A program made the translations under genes and the position numbers. From Marivivens donghaensis (GTDB lineage: Bacteria; Pseudomonadota; Alphaproteobacteria; Rhodobacterales; Rhodobacteraceae): DNA of 64,000 nt. The DNA is taken from contig NZ_JAATOP010000004.1 in the NCBI RefSeq assembly GCF_011806565.1, positions 244,054 through 308,053 of the forward strand. The letters run 5' to 3'. Positions 17,249-25,888 of the stretch are shown piece by piece (positions within the stretch are counted from its first letter, which is position 1; the number at the start of each line of letters is the position of its first letter). Under the pieces are notes generated by a model. The model searched no databases. It worked only from the letters and a program-made list of their open reading frames with translations, and had not been told where the DNA came from.

Positions 17249-18120
17249 TACGCGGCCTTTCTCTGGGCTTCGCCTGCGGCGGTGGCCTGTCCGTGGCTCA
17301 AGCGTGCGGAAATGCGCGCGAACACAATTTCGGAGACCTTAGTGAAGCAGAGGTAGAAGATCAGCAGCGCGAGGAAGTACCATACGCGCCAGTCCCCATG
17401 CGGGTAGTCGGTAAAGCGCGGGGTCTTTTGGCCGCCAAGCTCGCGGGCCCAATAAACGATGTCCTCGACGCCGAGCAGGAACAGCAGCGGTGTTGCTTTG
17501 ATCAGCACCATCCAGAGGTTCGACAGACCGGGGAGGGCATAGACCCACATCTGCGGCACGAGGATACGCCAGAACGACTGGCGCGGGGTCATGCCGTAGG
17601 CTTCGGCGGTTTCCATCTGGCCGCGCGGCACGGAACGCATCGCGCCGTAGATGACGTTGGCCGCAAAGGCCCCGAACACGATGGAGAACGTCAGCACAGC
17701 TAGCATGAAGCCATAGCTTTCATGCACCCACTGCGGCGCGTTGTTGAGAGGAAGCTTCGCCTGCGGACAGACGAGGAAGTCATTGCCCTGACGGATCGGC
17801 CGGTCCCAATCGGGACACTTCACCTGATGCCGGAGATACTCGAACAGCTGGTCGAGAGCGATGACGAAAAACAGGAAGAACGCGATGTCGGGGACGCCGC
17901 GGACAACAGCGATGTAGGTTTTGCCGAACCAGCGTGCGGGCGCGAATTTGCTGCGCGCAGCAGACGCGCCGCCGAAGCCGAACAGAAGGGCCATCGGAGC
18001 GGTGATTGCCAGCAGCAGAAGAACGGTGCCGAACGCCCAGTACATCGACATATGCTTGCCGGTCGTGAGGTAGCACCAGAGCCAGCTTAAACCGGCGAGA
18101 GTATCGGGATCAGAACACAT
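17248..18120 (-). CDS. Polar amino-acid ABC transporter permease (HisQ-like)
   Basis: A 290-residue inner-membrane permease. The EAA motif is in METAEAYGMTPRQSFWRILV and the first helix near residues 20-45. A long soluble loop (about residues 90-130, with CPDWDRPIRQ and VCPQAKLPLNN) lies between helices, longer than in E. coli HisQ. It begins 51 bp after the binding-protein gene, with a GC-rich hairpin in the gap that should lower permease expression relative to the binding protein. It is coupled to the second permease. Confidence 0.9.
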   Translation of the reverse strand: MCSDPDTLAGLSWLWCYLTTGKHMSMYWAFGTVLLLLAITAPMALLFGFGGASAARSKFAPARWFGKTYIAVVRGVPDIAFFLFFVIALDQLFEYLRHQVKCPDWDRPIRQGNDFLVCPQAKLPLNNAPQWVHESYGFMLAVLTFSIVFGAFAANVIYGAMRSVPRGQMETAEAYGMTPRQSFWRILVPQMWVYALPGLSNLWMVLIKATPLLFLLGVEDIVYWARELGGQKTPRFTDYPHGDWRVWYFLALLIFYLCFTKVSEIVFARISARLSHGQATAAGEAQRKAA

Positions 18121-18139
18121 CGCGTTATCAAATAGAGGT

Positions 18140-18162
18140 GGGGGCAGCTAAGTGCCGCCCCC
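18140..18162 (-). terminator. Intercistronic hairpin between binding protein and permease
   Basis: On the minus strand GGGGGCGGC and GCTGCCCCC can pair (9 bp with one G-U) around an ACTTA loop. No long T-run follows, so it is more likely a partial terminator or mRNA-stabilising stem than a full stop. Such stems are common after periplasmic-binding-protein genes. Confidence 0.6.
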
Positions 18163-18171
18163 GATCCGTGA

Positions 18172-18894
18172 TTAGTAGGTGGTGGTCTCTTCGCCGAACC
18201 ACTTGATCAGCAGTTCGTTGAGCGAACCATCTTCTTTCATCGAAGTGATCGCTGCGTCGAACTTATCCTTCAGCTCGGTGTCCGACTGGCGCAGACCCAT
18301 GCCGATGCCGCCGCCGAGCGGAACATCTTCGCCAACGAACATCAGGTCGGCGTTTTCTTCGACGAACGGTGCAAGGAAGTCCTTGTCAGCGAACACGGCG
18401 TCAGCTTCGCCGCTCATGACAGCTGCGAGGGTTTCGTCGCCGGTTGCGTATTCCAGCAGGGTCGCGCCGGTTTCAGCAACGTGAGCTGCCTGAATGGTCG
18501 AAGCCTGTGCTGCAACGACGCCGCCTTCGAGGTCAGCGCTGTCCGACATAGCGACGTATGCCGAAGCGGTCGGCGGGTAGTAGTCCTGAGTGAACGAGAT
18601 GACTTCAGCACGCTCGGCAGTGATCGACATGCCGGCCATGATGTTGTCGTAGTTGCCCGAGACGAGGTTCGGAATGATCGAATCCCAGTCGTTGGTGACC
18701 CATTCACAGGTCAGTTCTGCACGTGCGCAGAGCTCGTCGCCCAGTTCACGCTCGAAACCGTCGACTTCACCAGCGTCGTTGATGAAGTTGTAGGGTGCGT
18801 AAGCACCTTCGGTGCCCATGCGGACAACGTCTTGTGCGAAAGCAGCGGTCGAACCCAGAGCGACCAGTGCGGTGGTGAGAACAAGCTTTTTCAT
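18172..18894 (-). CDS. Periplasmic amino-acid/amine-binding protein of ABC transporter
   Basis: A 240-residue family 3 (SBP_bac_3) solute-binding protein. The start at 18894 gives a clean signal peptide (MKKLVLTTALVALGSTAAFA, cleavage before QD) and follows AGGAGAGAG. The ligand-binding signature RMGTEGAYAPYNFINDAGEV and MAGMSITAERAEVISFT are as in lysine/arginine/ornithine and histidine binders. Ligand class is therefore a basic or polar amino acid, or a related amine; the adjacent gamma-glutamylation genes favour an amine. The frame is open upstream to 19140 but without coding character. Confidence 0.9.
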   Translation of the reverse strand: MKKLVLTTALVALGSTAAFAQDVVRMGTEGAYAPYNFINDAGEVDGFERELGDELCARAELTCEWVTNDWDSIIPNLVSGNYDNIMAGMSITAERAEVISFTQDYYPPTASAYVAMSDSADLEGGVVAAQASTIQAAHVAETGATLLEYATGDETLAAVMSGEADAVFADKDFLAPFVEENADLMFVGEDVPLGGGIGMGLRQSDTELKDKFDAAITSMKEDGSLNELLIKWFGEETTTY

Positions 18895-19009
18895 TTCTCT
18901 CTCCTTGTTGGGCCTTGCGGCCTTTGAGATGTCCGTTTGGCCGGACATCCGATTGAATTTATGTTTCCAGACTGACCATTCGCCTGTCTTGCGCAAGTGG
19001 TATCTCGCG

Positions 19010-19783
19010 TCACACAGGGGCGGAATGCGAAAGAAACTGCTGAAGGCGTTCCGACTTAGGCGATCCGAAGAGCTGCGCCGGTGCGCCTTCTTCTTCGATC
19101 CGGCCTTTGTGGAGGAATACGACGTGGTCGCTGACGTCATGGGCCATGCGCATGTCGTGGGTCACGATGATCATCGTGCGGCCTTCCTGTGCCAGACCTT
19201 TGATGACGCGGACGACTTCCTGTTCCAGTTCGGGATCGAGCGCGGAGGTCGGTTCATCGAACAGAAGCGCTTTCGGCTCCATGCATAGACCGCGAGCGAT
19301 TGCTGTGCGCTGCTGCTGGCCGCCCGAAAGCTGCGCGGGGTAGGCGTCGCATTTGTCGCCAATCCCCACTTTATCGAGGTACTTGCGTGCGCTCGCCTCC
19401 ACTTCGGCCTTGTCACGGCCGAGTACGGTGACGGGGGCTTCCATAACGTTCTGGAGGATCGTCATATGCGACCACAGGTTGAACTGCTGGAACACCATCG
19501 ACAGGTTCGTGCGGATGCGCAAAAGCTGTTTGGTATCGGCAGGACGGCGATGCAGACCTTCGCCCTTCCAGGACACAGGTTCGCCGTTGAAGATCACCTC
19601 ACCCTGCTGGCTGTCTTCCAGAAGGTTGCAGCACCGCAGAAGCGTGGACTTACCGGACCCTGACGAACCGATCAGCGAAATGACCTGTCCTGCCTCGGCG
19701 CGGATATCCACGCCTTTCAGCACTTCAAGGTCACCATAGGATTTGTGCAGATTGCGTATCTCGATGACTGGCGGTGTCGTCAC
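19010..19783 (-). CDS. Polar amino-acid ABC transporter ATP-binding protein
   Basis: A 257-residue ATPase of the HisP/GlnQ type. It shows Walker A GSSGSGKST, Q-loop VFQQFNLWSHM, signature LSGGQQQR, Walker B ALLFDEPTSALD and switch His in IVTHDM. I place the start at GTG 19783 (VTTPPVIEIRNLHKSYG), nine bases after AGGGAC; the frame is open 20 codons further. It is the first gene of the transporter operon: ATPase, binding protein, two permeases. Confidence 0.92.
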   Translation of the reverse strand: MTTPPVIEIRNLHKSYGDLEVLKGVDIRAEAGQVISLIGSSGSGKSTLLRCCNLLEDSQQGEVIFNGEPVSWKGEGLHRRPADTKQLLRIRTNLSMVFQQFNLWSHMTILQNVMEAPVTVLGRDKAEVEASARKYLDKVGIGDKCDAYPAQLSGGQQQRTAIARGLCMEPKALLFDEPTSALDPELEQEVVRVIKGLAQEGRTMIIVTHDMRMAHDVSDHVVFLHKGRIEEEGAPAQLFGSPKSERLQQFLSHSAPV

Positions 19784-19930
19784 GTTGTTGTCTGTCCCTG
19801 TTGCACGCCGCAGTAGCACCGGATTCCCGGCTCCACGCAACATTCCCTGATGCGGCAGGTTAGGACGAATACAGCAGTCTGTGCAATGAATTCGCTCGAA
19901 AACGTGCAGTTGCCCAACCGGCAGGCAGTT

Positions 19931-20368
19931 TTACTGCCTTGTTAGGCTGAGGCGGATACGGTTGCTGTCCTGATCGGTCAAGCCCAGAAGCGGCGCAACC
20001 ATACGCATAAGGGTATCTTCCTCCGGATCACGGTCTCCATCGGTCAAAACGACTTCCCACATCGCGCGAATGACACCTTCGCGTTTTTCGAGCGCAACCG
20101 ACTCCTTGATGGCGCGGGTAAAGCGGACGGTGTCCGGTGCCTCTGCTTCGATCTCCTCACACTCGCGGCGCATCTTGGTCGCGTCGAACGGCGAGAGGTC
20201 GAATTGTTTTGCCAGAATGCGGTCAATCCGGTCAATCTCTTCGGGCGCATATTCACCGTCAGCGCGTGCAACGCGAACGAGAAGCGCCCCGATCGCCAGA
20301 CGGGCATCGGTTTCGGTCAGAGGCGGTCGGGTCGGGGCGGTCAACTGCCGCAGAAGGTTGCTCAGCAT
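19931..20368 (-). CDS. TerB-like (tellurite resistance family) protein
   Basis: A 145-residue all-helical protein with the TerB/DjlA-N acidic pattern: LLVRVARADGEYAPEEIDRI (residues about 29-48) and WEVVLTDGDRDPEEDTLMRM (about 103-122), two metal-binding-like DG-x-x-x-x-E repeats. Stand-alone TerB proteins are widespread in alphaproteobacteria with no settled function; no other ter genes are here. It ends 148 bp before the ATPase start and is 42 bp downstream of rlmJ, which points the same way. Confidence 0.8.
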   Translation of the reverse strand: MLSNLLRQLTAPTRPPLTETDARLAIGALLVRVARADGEYAPEEIDRIDRILAKQFDLSPFDATKMRRECEEIEAEAPDTVRFTRAIKESVALEKREGVIRAMWEVVLTDGDRDPEEDTLMRMVAPLLGLTDQDSNRIRLSLTRQ

Positions 20369-20410
20369 AAGTTAGGTATAGGTCCGCTCAGGCCCTCCGA
20401 AAAGACCCGG

Positions 20411-21193
20411 TCACGACAAAGCGTTGTAAAGCGCCGTCAATCGGGCCATTTCGTCGCTCAGACCATAGGGCGCGTTCACCACGAACATGCCCGAGCCGAC
20501 CATGCGGTGACCCTCGCGGGCAGGGGGGAAGCGGACCTCGTGCTTGATGCCATCCGTGATTGCCTGCTCCAGAGCACGGATCATCGGACGATGCAGACCA
20601 TCGGTCAGGATCGGATACCAGAGCATGATGACACCGACATTCCACTTACGATGCACAGTCTGGATCAGACGCGCCATTGCGTCGTAATCGGTCTTCATCT
20701 CGTAAGACGGATCGATCAGCAGCACCCCACGCCGCGGATTGGGCGGACACAACGCATTGGCCATTTCAGCACCGTCGCGCTTCTCGATCACCGACAGGTT
20801 GCCGAGAACCTCTTGCAGCGCTTCGTTCTCACGCGGATGCAACTCGGCCAGACGCAAGCTGTCCTCGGCGCGCAGCATCTCCGACGCAATCAGCGGCGAT
20901 CCCGGATAGGCGTTCGTCCCGTATTTCGCGCGAACCTCGGCCAGCGCTTGCGCGTAAGGATGATCCGCATCGAACCAGCCCAGCTTCTCGGCAATATCGA
21001 TGCCCGCCTTCGCCTCGCCGGTCTTCACCGCTTCCGCCGAATCCAGTTTGTACAAACCGCGGCCCGCATGGGTCTCCATATAGCTCAGCGGTTTGTCCTT
21101 CTTGGTCATATAGGCAAGGACCCAAGACAGCAGCGCGTGCTTCTGGACGTCCGCCATATTACCGGCGTGATAGATGTGCTGATAGGAGAGCAT
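20411..21193 (-). CDS. rlmJ: 23S rRNA (adenine(2030)-N6)-methyltransferase
   Basis: A 260-residue SAM-dependent methyltransferase matching RlmJ along its length. The N-terminus MLSYQHIYHAGNMADVQKHA is characteristic, MIYMETHAGRG-like YMETHAGRGLY forms the SAM site, and IDPSYEMKTDYDAM is the catalytic motif, with Ser in place of the second Pro of the usual DPPY. It methylates A2030 of 23S rRNA. It is monocistronic or leads into terB. Confidence 0.92.
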   Translation of the reverse strand: MLSYQHIYHAGNMADVQKHALLSWVLAYMTKKDKPLSYMETHAGRGLYKLDSAEAVKTGEAKAGIDIAEKLGWFDADHPYAQALAEVRAKYGTNAYPGSPLIASEMLRAEDSLRLAELHPRENEALQEVLGNLSVIEKRDGAEMANALCPPNPRRGVLLIDPSYEMKTDYDAMARLIQTVHRKWNVGVIMLWYPILTDGLHRPMIRALEQAITDGIKHEVRFPPAREGHRMVGSGMFVVNAPYGLSDEMARLTALYNALS

Positions 21194-21206
21194 GGCTGCC
21201 TTTGTG

Positions 21207-21260
21207 CCTCAAATATCCCGGGGGTGAACGGCCAAAGGCCGGAGGGGGCAGAGCCCCCCT
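21207..21260 (-). repeat. Dispersed double-hairpin intergenic element, copy C (subfamily II)
   Basis: Read on the minus strand: GGGGGC-TCT-GCCCCC, then CCGGCC-TTT-GGCCG, then TTCACCCCCGGGATATTTGAG and CACAAAGG. The hairpin arms differ from copies A and B by paired changes that keep both stems, and the tail belongs to the ATATTTG/CACAAAGG subfamily shared with copy E. Confidence 0.8.
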
Positions 21261-21287
21261 AAAACGCGCGGCGCCCAAAGGCGCCGC
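21261..21287 (-). terminator. Probable terminator after pyrG
   Basis: On the minus strand GCGGCGCC-TTTG-GGCGCCGC (8 bp perfect stem) is followed by GCGTTTTAG. The T-run is short and three bases away, so efficiency may be moderate. Confidence 0.6.
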
Positions 21288-21293
21288 AAACTC

Positions 21294-22937
21294 TTAGACC
21301 AGTCGCGAGTTCTCGACCGCAGCGCGGACGAAGTCCGCGAACAGCGGGTGCGGCTCGAACGGCTTGGACTTCAGTTCGGGGTGGAACTGGACGCCGATGA
21401 ACCACGGGTGGTCCTGCCATTCGACGATCTCCGGCAGACGGCCGTCCGGCGACATACCCGAGAAGCACAGGCCTGCGTTCTCCAGCTTCTCGCGGTACTT
21501 TACGTCGACCTCGTAGCGGTGACGGTGACGCTCTGCGATACGGGTGCTGCCGTAAACTTCGGCAACACGCGAGCCTTCCTTGAGCGAAGCGTTGTACGCG
21601 CCCAGACGCATGGTGCCGCCCTTGTCGTCGGTTTCCTTGCGGGTGACGGTCTGGTTGCCCTGAATCCACTCTTTGAGGTGATAGACGACCGGCTCGAAAC
21701 GCTTTGCGCCTGCTTCGTGGTCGAATTCTTCCGAGCCTGCTTTTTCGATGCCGGCAGCGTTACGCGCGGCTTCGATGACAGCCATCTGCATACCGAGGCA
21801 GATGCCGAGGTAGGGGATCTTGCGCTCGCGGGCGAACTGGGCCGCCTTGATCTTGCCCTCGGTGCCGCGCTCGCCAAAGCCGCCCGGAACGAGGATCGCG
21901 TTGTACTGGCCAAGGCGCTCGCCAACGTCGTCCTTGTCGAAGTCTTCGGCGTCGACCCACTCGACGTGGACCTTCACACGATTGGCCATGCCGCCGTGGG
22001 TGAGGGCTTCCTTGATCGACTTGTAGGCGTCTTCGAGCTGGACGTACTTGCCCACGATCGCAACGCGCACTTCGCCGTCGGTGTTGTGGATGCGGTCCTG
22101 AACATCGAGCCAGCGCGCGAGGTTCGGGCGCGGCGCCGGCGAGATACCGAAGGCGTCGAGGACGGCCTGGTCGAGACCCTGACCGTGATAGGCTAGCGGT
22201 GCCTCGTAGATAGACTTGAGGTCGTAGGCAGGAATAACGGCGTCGGGACGCACGTTACAGAACAGAGCGATCTTGTCGCGCTCTTTCTCGGGAATCGGGT
22301 GCTCGGAGCGGCAGACCAGAACGTCAGGTGCCAGACCGATCGACTGGAGTTCCTTGACCGAGTGCTGGGTCGGCTTGGTTTTCAGTTCGCCCGACGCTGC
22401 CAGATAGGGCAGGAGGGTGAGGTGCATCAGTATGCACTCGCCGCGCGGGCGTTCGTGGGTGAACTGGCGGATGGCTTCGAAGAACGGCAGACCTTCGATG
22501 TCGCCGACGGTACCGCCGATTTCGCAGAGCATGAAGTCGACTTCGTCTTCACCCTGGCGAAGGAAATCTTTGATCTCGTTGGTGACGTGCGGAATCACCT
22601 GAATGGTTTTGCCGAGGTAAGCACCGCGGCGCTCTTTCTCCAGCACGTTCGAATAGATGCGGCCCGACGAGATCGAGTCGGTGTTACGCGCAGCTACGCC
22701 GGTGAAGCGTTCGTAGTGTCCAAGGTCAAGGTCGGTCTCCGCACCGTCGTCGGTGACGAATACTTCGCCGTGCTCGAAGGGCGACATGGTGCCCGGATCG
22801 ACGTTCAGATACGGATCGAGTTTGCGAAGACGGACGCTGAAACCGCGTGCCTGAAGCAGGGCGCCGAGAGCGGCAGAAGCAAGGCCCTTACCAAGGGACG
22901 AGACCACACCGCCAGTAATGAAAATGTAACGCGCCAT
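21294..22937 (-). CDS. pyrG: CTP synthase
   Basis: A 547-residue enzyme that makes CTP from UTP, ATP and glutamine. The N-terminal synthetase domain starts [20 protein letters not shown] (P-loop) and contains [21 protein letters not shown] [20 protein letters not shown]. The C-terminal glutamine amidotransferase domain (from about residue 295) has [11 protein letters not shown] and the nucleophile elbow GICLGMQ, with HPEL near the end. Full family length. It is 188 bp downstream of secG, same strand. Confidence 0.98.
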   Translation of the reverse strand: MARYIFITGGVVSSLGKGLASAALGALLQARGFSVRLRKLDPYLNVDPGTMSPFEHGEVFVTDDGAETDLDLGHYERFTGVAARNTDSISSGRIYSNVLEKERRGAYLGKTIQVIPHVTNEIKDFLRQGEDEVDFMLCEIGGTVGDIEGLPFFEAIRQFTHERPRGECILMHLTLLPYLAASGELKTKPTQHSVKELQSIGLAPDVLVCRSEHPIPEKERDKIALFCNVRPDAVIPAYDLKSIYEAPLAYHGQGLDQAVLDAFGISPAPRPNLARWLDVQDRIHNTDGEVRVAIVGKYVQLEDAYKSIKEALTHGGMANRVKVHVEWVDAEDFDKDDVGERLGQYNAILVPGGFGERGTEGKIKAAQFARERKIPYLGICLGMQMAVIEAARNAAGIEKAGSEEFDHEAGAKRFEPVVYHLKEWIQGNQTVTRKETDDKGGTMRLGAYNASLKEGSRVAEVYGSTRIAERHRHRYEVDVKYREKLENAGLCFSGMSPDGRLPEIVEWQDHPWFIGVQFHPELKSKPFEPHPLFADFVRAAVENSRLV

Positions 22938-23125
22938 CGGACAGGCAACCCCCGTGTTGTCAGTTCATATATCGAAAAGAGAGAAGGGCCGGATTACGCA
23001 GCCAGCCCTATCAACCACGGGATTTAAGTATAACCGGATTCGCCCCGCAAACGCAACCGGACACGCAACATCGTGTTGGGCCAAATGGCCTCAATACCTA
23101 TACGTAGTGATTACTAGGTAGAGAC

Positions 23126-23530
23126 TTAGTTCGACGCCGGTGCCGGCGGCAGATCAGGGTCGGTTTCTTCGGCAGGTGCCGCATCGTTTGCAGCATCCGA
23201 CGGAAGAACCGGCGGCAGCAGATCGCTACCCAGACCCGGAAGAGCCGTGCCGTCTTCGCTCTGCTCGGCAGCGGGCAGGCTGTCCAGAGTGGACGACGAA
23301 CCGAGCTGTTGGCGTGCGATGATGGTCAGCGCCAGAGACGAGATGATGAACGCGATTGCGAGGCCCCAAGTGACCTTGCCGAGCGCAGTTGCTGCTCCGC
23401 GAGCGGACATCACGCCGCCACCGCCGCCGCCGCCCATACCAAGGCCGCCGCCTTCGGAGCGCTGCATGAGGACAACGCCGATGAGGCTCAGTGCGATGAT
23501 CAGATGTACGACGAGTACGACGCTTTCCAT
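23126..23530 (-). CDS. secG: Preprotein translocase subunit SecG
   Basis: A 134-residue inner-membrane protein. Two membrane helices (VVLVVHLIIALSLIGVVLMQ and VTWGLAIAFIISSLALTIIA) flank the conserved cytoplasmic Gly-rich loop RSEGGGLGMGGGG, diagnostic for SecG. A Pro/Ala/Asp-rich tail of about 55 residues follows the second helix, longer than in E. coli but usual for alphaproteobacteria. It is part of SecYEG. The gene is divergent from the GNAT gene and upstream of pyrG. Confidence 0.95.
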   Translation of the reverse strand: MESVVLVVHLIIALSLIGVVLMQRSEGGGLGMGGGGGGGVMSARGAATALGKVTWGLAIAFIISSLALTIIARQQLGSSSTLDSLPAAEQSEDGTALPGLGSDLLPPVLPSDAANDAAPAEETDPDLPPAPASN

Positions 23531-23670
23531 GGGGCTCTATCTCTGCCTTCTGTGAACGCGAGGTATCTAGAGGGACAAAGCGCGGGTCGCAACCCCTCAT
23601 CGGGCCGCAGACCGGACTTTCTCTGGATTGGCGGTCTTGTGTGGTGGAAAAGAACGAATAGAAGAAGCCT

Positions 23671-24231
23671 ATGGTTAAATCTTTCGACATTCGCCCCGCC
23701 GTTGCCGCCGACGCGCCCGCTATTGCGGACGTGCAGGTTGCCTCTTGGAATACGACCTATCGCGGGCTGCTGCCTGATGCGCTGATCGACCGTATCACGG
23801 TGCCCGACCGCACCCAGCAGTGGACGCGCATCATCAACACCCTTGATGAAAACGGCACAGGCAAGGTCTTTGTCTGCGAAGCGGATGAAAAGGTCGTCGG
23901 CTTTGCCAGCGTAGGCGCGCAGCGCGAGCCGCACTTGAAAGAGAAGGGCTACGATGCCGAACTGACCTCGGCTTACCTTAATCAGGAGAACCAGCGCCAA
24001 GGCATTGGCAACGCGCTGGTGAGCGCCTGTTTCGAGGAAGGTGCGCGGCTGGGTTATACAGGTATCACCGCTTGGGTTCTGTCCACGAACGCTCCCGCGC
24101 GGGCGTTCTACGAGAAATTCGGCGGCGAGATCGTCGACGAGCGCGAATCCGATGATCGTCACGAAGGTGTGTCAGAGACCGCCTATGGCTGGCCGGATCT
24201 CGCCGCTTTGGTTGCAAAGTCGGTGTCCTGA
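23671..24231 (+). CDS. GNAT family N-acetyltransferase
   Basis: A 186-residue acetyltransferase. The core (residues about 6-165) has FDIRPAVAADAPAIADVQVA at the N-terminus and the acetyl-CoA motif A in LNQENQRQGIGNALVSACFE (Q-x-x-G-x-G/A). LSTNAPARAFYEKFGGEIV is motif B. The substrate is not predictable. It stands divergent from secG and 111 bp ahead of purA. Confidence 0.88.
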   Translation: MVKSFDIRPAVAADAPAIADVQVASWNTTYRGLLPDALIDRITVPDRTQQWTRIINTLDENGTGKVFVCEADEKVVGFASVGAQREPHLKEKGYDAELTSAYLNQENQRQGIGNALVSACFEEGARLGYTGITAWVLSTNAPARAFYEKFGGEIVDERESDDRHEGVSETAYGWPDLAALVAKSVS

Positions 24232-24342
24232 GCCGCCTCTGCGACGTTTCGTTTCGATTTCATGACAGAATGCGGTTCCCTGCCCACAAAAGCACCGTTA
24301 TACGGACGCGGGTTTTGAGCCGCTAATCGAGGAGACTCAGGT

Positions 24343-25638
24343 ATGGCCAACGTAGTCGTCGTCGGTGCCCAATGGGGTGACGAAGGTAAAGGCAAGATTG
24401 TGGACTGGTTGTCGGAACGCGCCGATGTGATCGCGCGATTCCAGGGTGGCCACAACGCCGGCCATACGCTGGTGATCGACGGAAAGGTCTACAAGCTGCA
24501 CGTTCTGCCTTCGGGCGTCGTTCGCGGCGGTAAGCTGTCCGTCATCGGCAACGGTGTCGTTCTCGATCCGTGGCACCTTGTGAAAGAGATCGCTTCGGTC
24601 CGCGAGCAGGGCGTCGATATCTCCAAGGAAACGCTGATGATCGCGGAAAACACTCCGCTGATCCTGCCGATCCACGGTGAGCTTGACCGCGCTCGCGAAG
24701 AAGCCGCTTCGGCCGGCACCAAGATTGGCACCACGGGCCGCGGCATTGGACCGGCTTACGAAGACAAAGTGGGCCGCCGTTCGGTTCGCGTGGCCGACCT
24801 CGCTGACGAAGCGACGCTGGCTGCCCGCGTCGACCGCGCGCTGCTGCACCACAACGCACTGCGCAAAGGTCTGGGCATGGAGCCTGTCGACCGCGACGCG
24901 CTGATCGCGCAACTCAAAGAGATCGCACCGTCGGTTCTGGAATTCGCGGCTCCAGTCTGGAAGGTCCTGAACGAGAAGCGCAAAGCTGGTAAGCGTATCC
25001 TGTTCGAAGGTGCGCAGGGCGCGCTGCTCGACATTGACTTCGGTACCTATCCGTTCGTCACCTCGTCGAACGTGATCGCAGGTCAGGCCGCAACCGGCGT
25101 CGGCATCGGTCCGGGTTCGATCGACTACGTCCTCGGCATCGTCAAAGCCTATACCACCCGCGTCGGTGAGGGCCCGTTCCCGACCGAACTGCACGACGAA
25201 GACGGTCAGCGTCTCGGCGAGCGCGGCCACGAGTTCGGCACCACCACCGGCCGTAAGCGCCGCTGTGGCTGGTTCGACGCCGCTCTAGTACGTCAGACCT
25301 GCGCGACCTCGGGCATCACCGGTATCTCGTTGACCAAGCTGGACGTTCTGGACGGCTTCGAGACGCTGAAAATCTGCGTGGGCTACGAACTCGACGGCAA
25401 GCAGCTCGACTATCTGCCGACCGCTGCGGACGAGCAGGCACGCTGCACCCCGATCTACGAAGAAATGCCCGGCTGGTCGGAATCGACCGAAGGCGCACGT
25501 TCGTGGAACGACCTGCCGGCAAACGCCATCAAGTACGTCAAGCGCGTCGAAGAACTGATCGAGTGCCCCGTTGCGCTTCTTTCGACTTCGCCGGAACGTG
25601 AAGACACCATCCTCGTCACCGACCCGTTCGCTGACTGA
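24343..25638 (+). CDS. purA: Adenylosuccinate synthetase
   Basis: A 431-residue GTP-dependent enzyme converting IMP and aspartate to adenylosuccinate, first committed step to AMP. Landmarks: [15 protein letters not shown] near the start, [57 protein letters not shown] and LTKLDVLDG (guanine-binding region). The start has CGAGGAGA upstream. Its stop overlaps the start of the DUF2842 gene as TGATG. Confidence 0.98.
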   Translation: MANVVVVGAQWGDEGKGKIVDWLSERADVIARFQGGHNAGHTLVIDGKVYKLHVLPSGVVRGGKLSVIGNGVVLDPWHLVKEIASVREQGVDISKETLMIAENTPLILPIHGELDRAREEAASAGTKIGTTGRGIGPAYEDKVGRRSVRVADLADEATLAARVDRALLHHNALRKGLGMEPVDRDALIAQLKEIAPSVLEFAAPVWKVLNEKRKAGKRILFEGAQGALLDIDFGTYPFVTSSNVIAGQAATGVGIGPGSIDYVLGIVKAYTTRVGEGPFPTELHDEDGQRLGERGHEFGTTTGRKRRCGWFDAALVRQTCATSGITGISLTKLDVLDGFETLKICVGYELDGKQLDYLPTAADEQARCTPIYEEMPGWSESTEGARSWNDLPANAIKYVKRVEELIECPVALLSTSPEREDTILVTDPFAD

Positions 25639-25850
25639 TGGACTACAAGCGTCGCAAACGGCTGGCGCTCCTGATCCTGCTGGTCGGGATGCCGGCCTAT
25701 GTGATCTTTGCGGTGACGGTCATGTCCAACATCGACCGTTTCCCGAAGTGGGTGGAGCTGCCGACGTATATCATCCTCGGCCTCGCGTGGGCCCTGCCGT
25801 TCCGCTGGGTGTTCCTCGGCATCGGCAAAGAGGATCCGGACAAAGAATAA
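25638..25850 (+). CDS. DUF2842 family small membrane protein
   Basis: A 70-residue protein with two membrane helices (LALLILLVGMPAYVIFAVTV and YIILGLAWALPFRWVFLGIG) and a charged C-terminus GKEDPDKE. Length and layout match DUF2842, an alphaproteobacterial family of unknown function. It is translationally coupled to purA (one-base overlap TGATG) and followed by a strong terminator, so it is always made with purA. Confidence 0.85.
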   Translation: MDYKRRKRLALLILLVGMPAYVIFAVTVMSNIDRFPKWVELPTYIILGLAWALPFRWVFLGIGKEDPDKE

Positions 25851-25853
25851 GAA

Positions 25854-25888
25854 AACGTCGCGGCCTGTCAGGTCCGCGGCGTTTTTCT
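25854..25888 (+). terminator. Rho-independent terminator after purA-DUF2842
   Basis: AACGTCGCGG and CCGCGGCGTT form a 10 bp stem with one G-T pair around CCTGTCAGGT, followed by TTTTCTTT. It sits exactly at the junction with the convergent chemosensory operon. Confidence 0.85.

Noticed and set aside
20411..21193. DPSYE in RlmJ as a dead catalytic motif
   Set aside because: Only the second Pro of DPPY is replaced; the Asp and aromatic residue remain and Ser is tolerated in this motif class.
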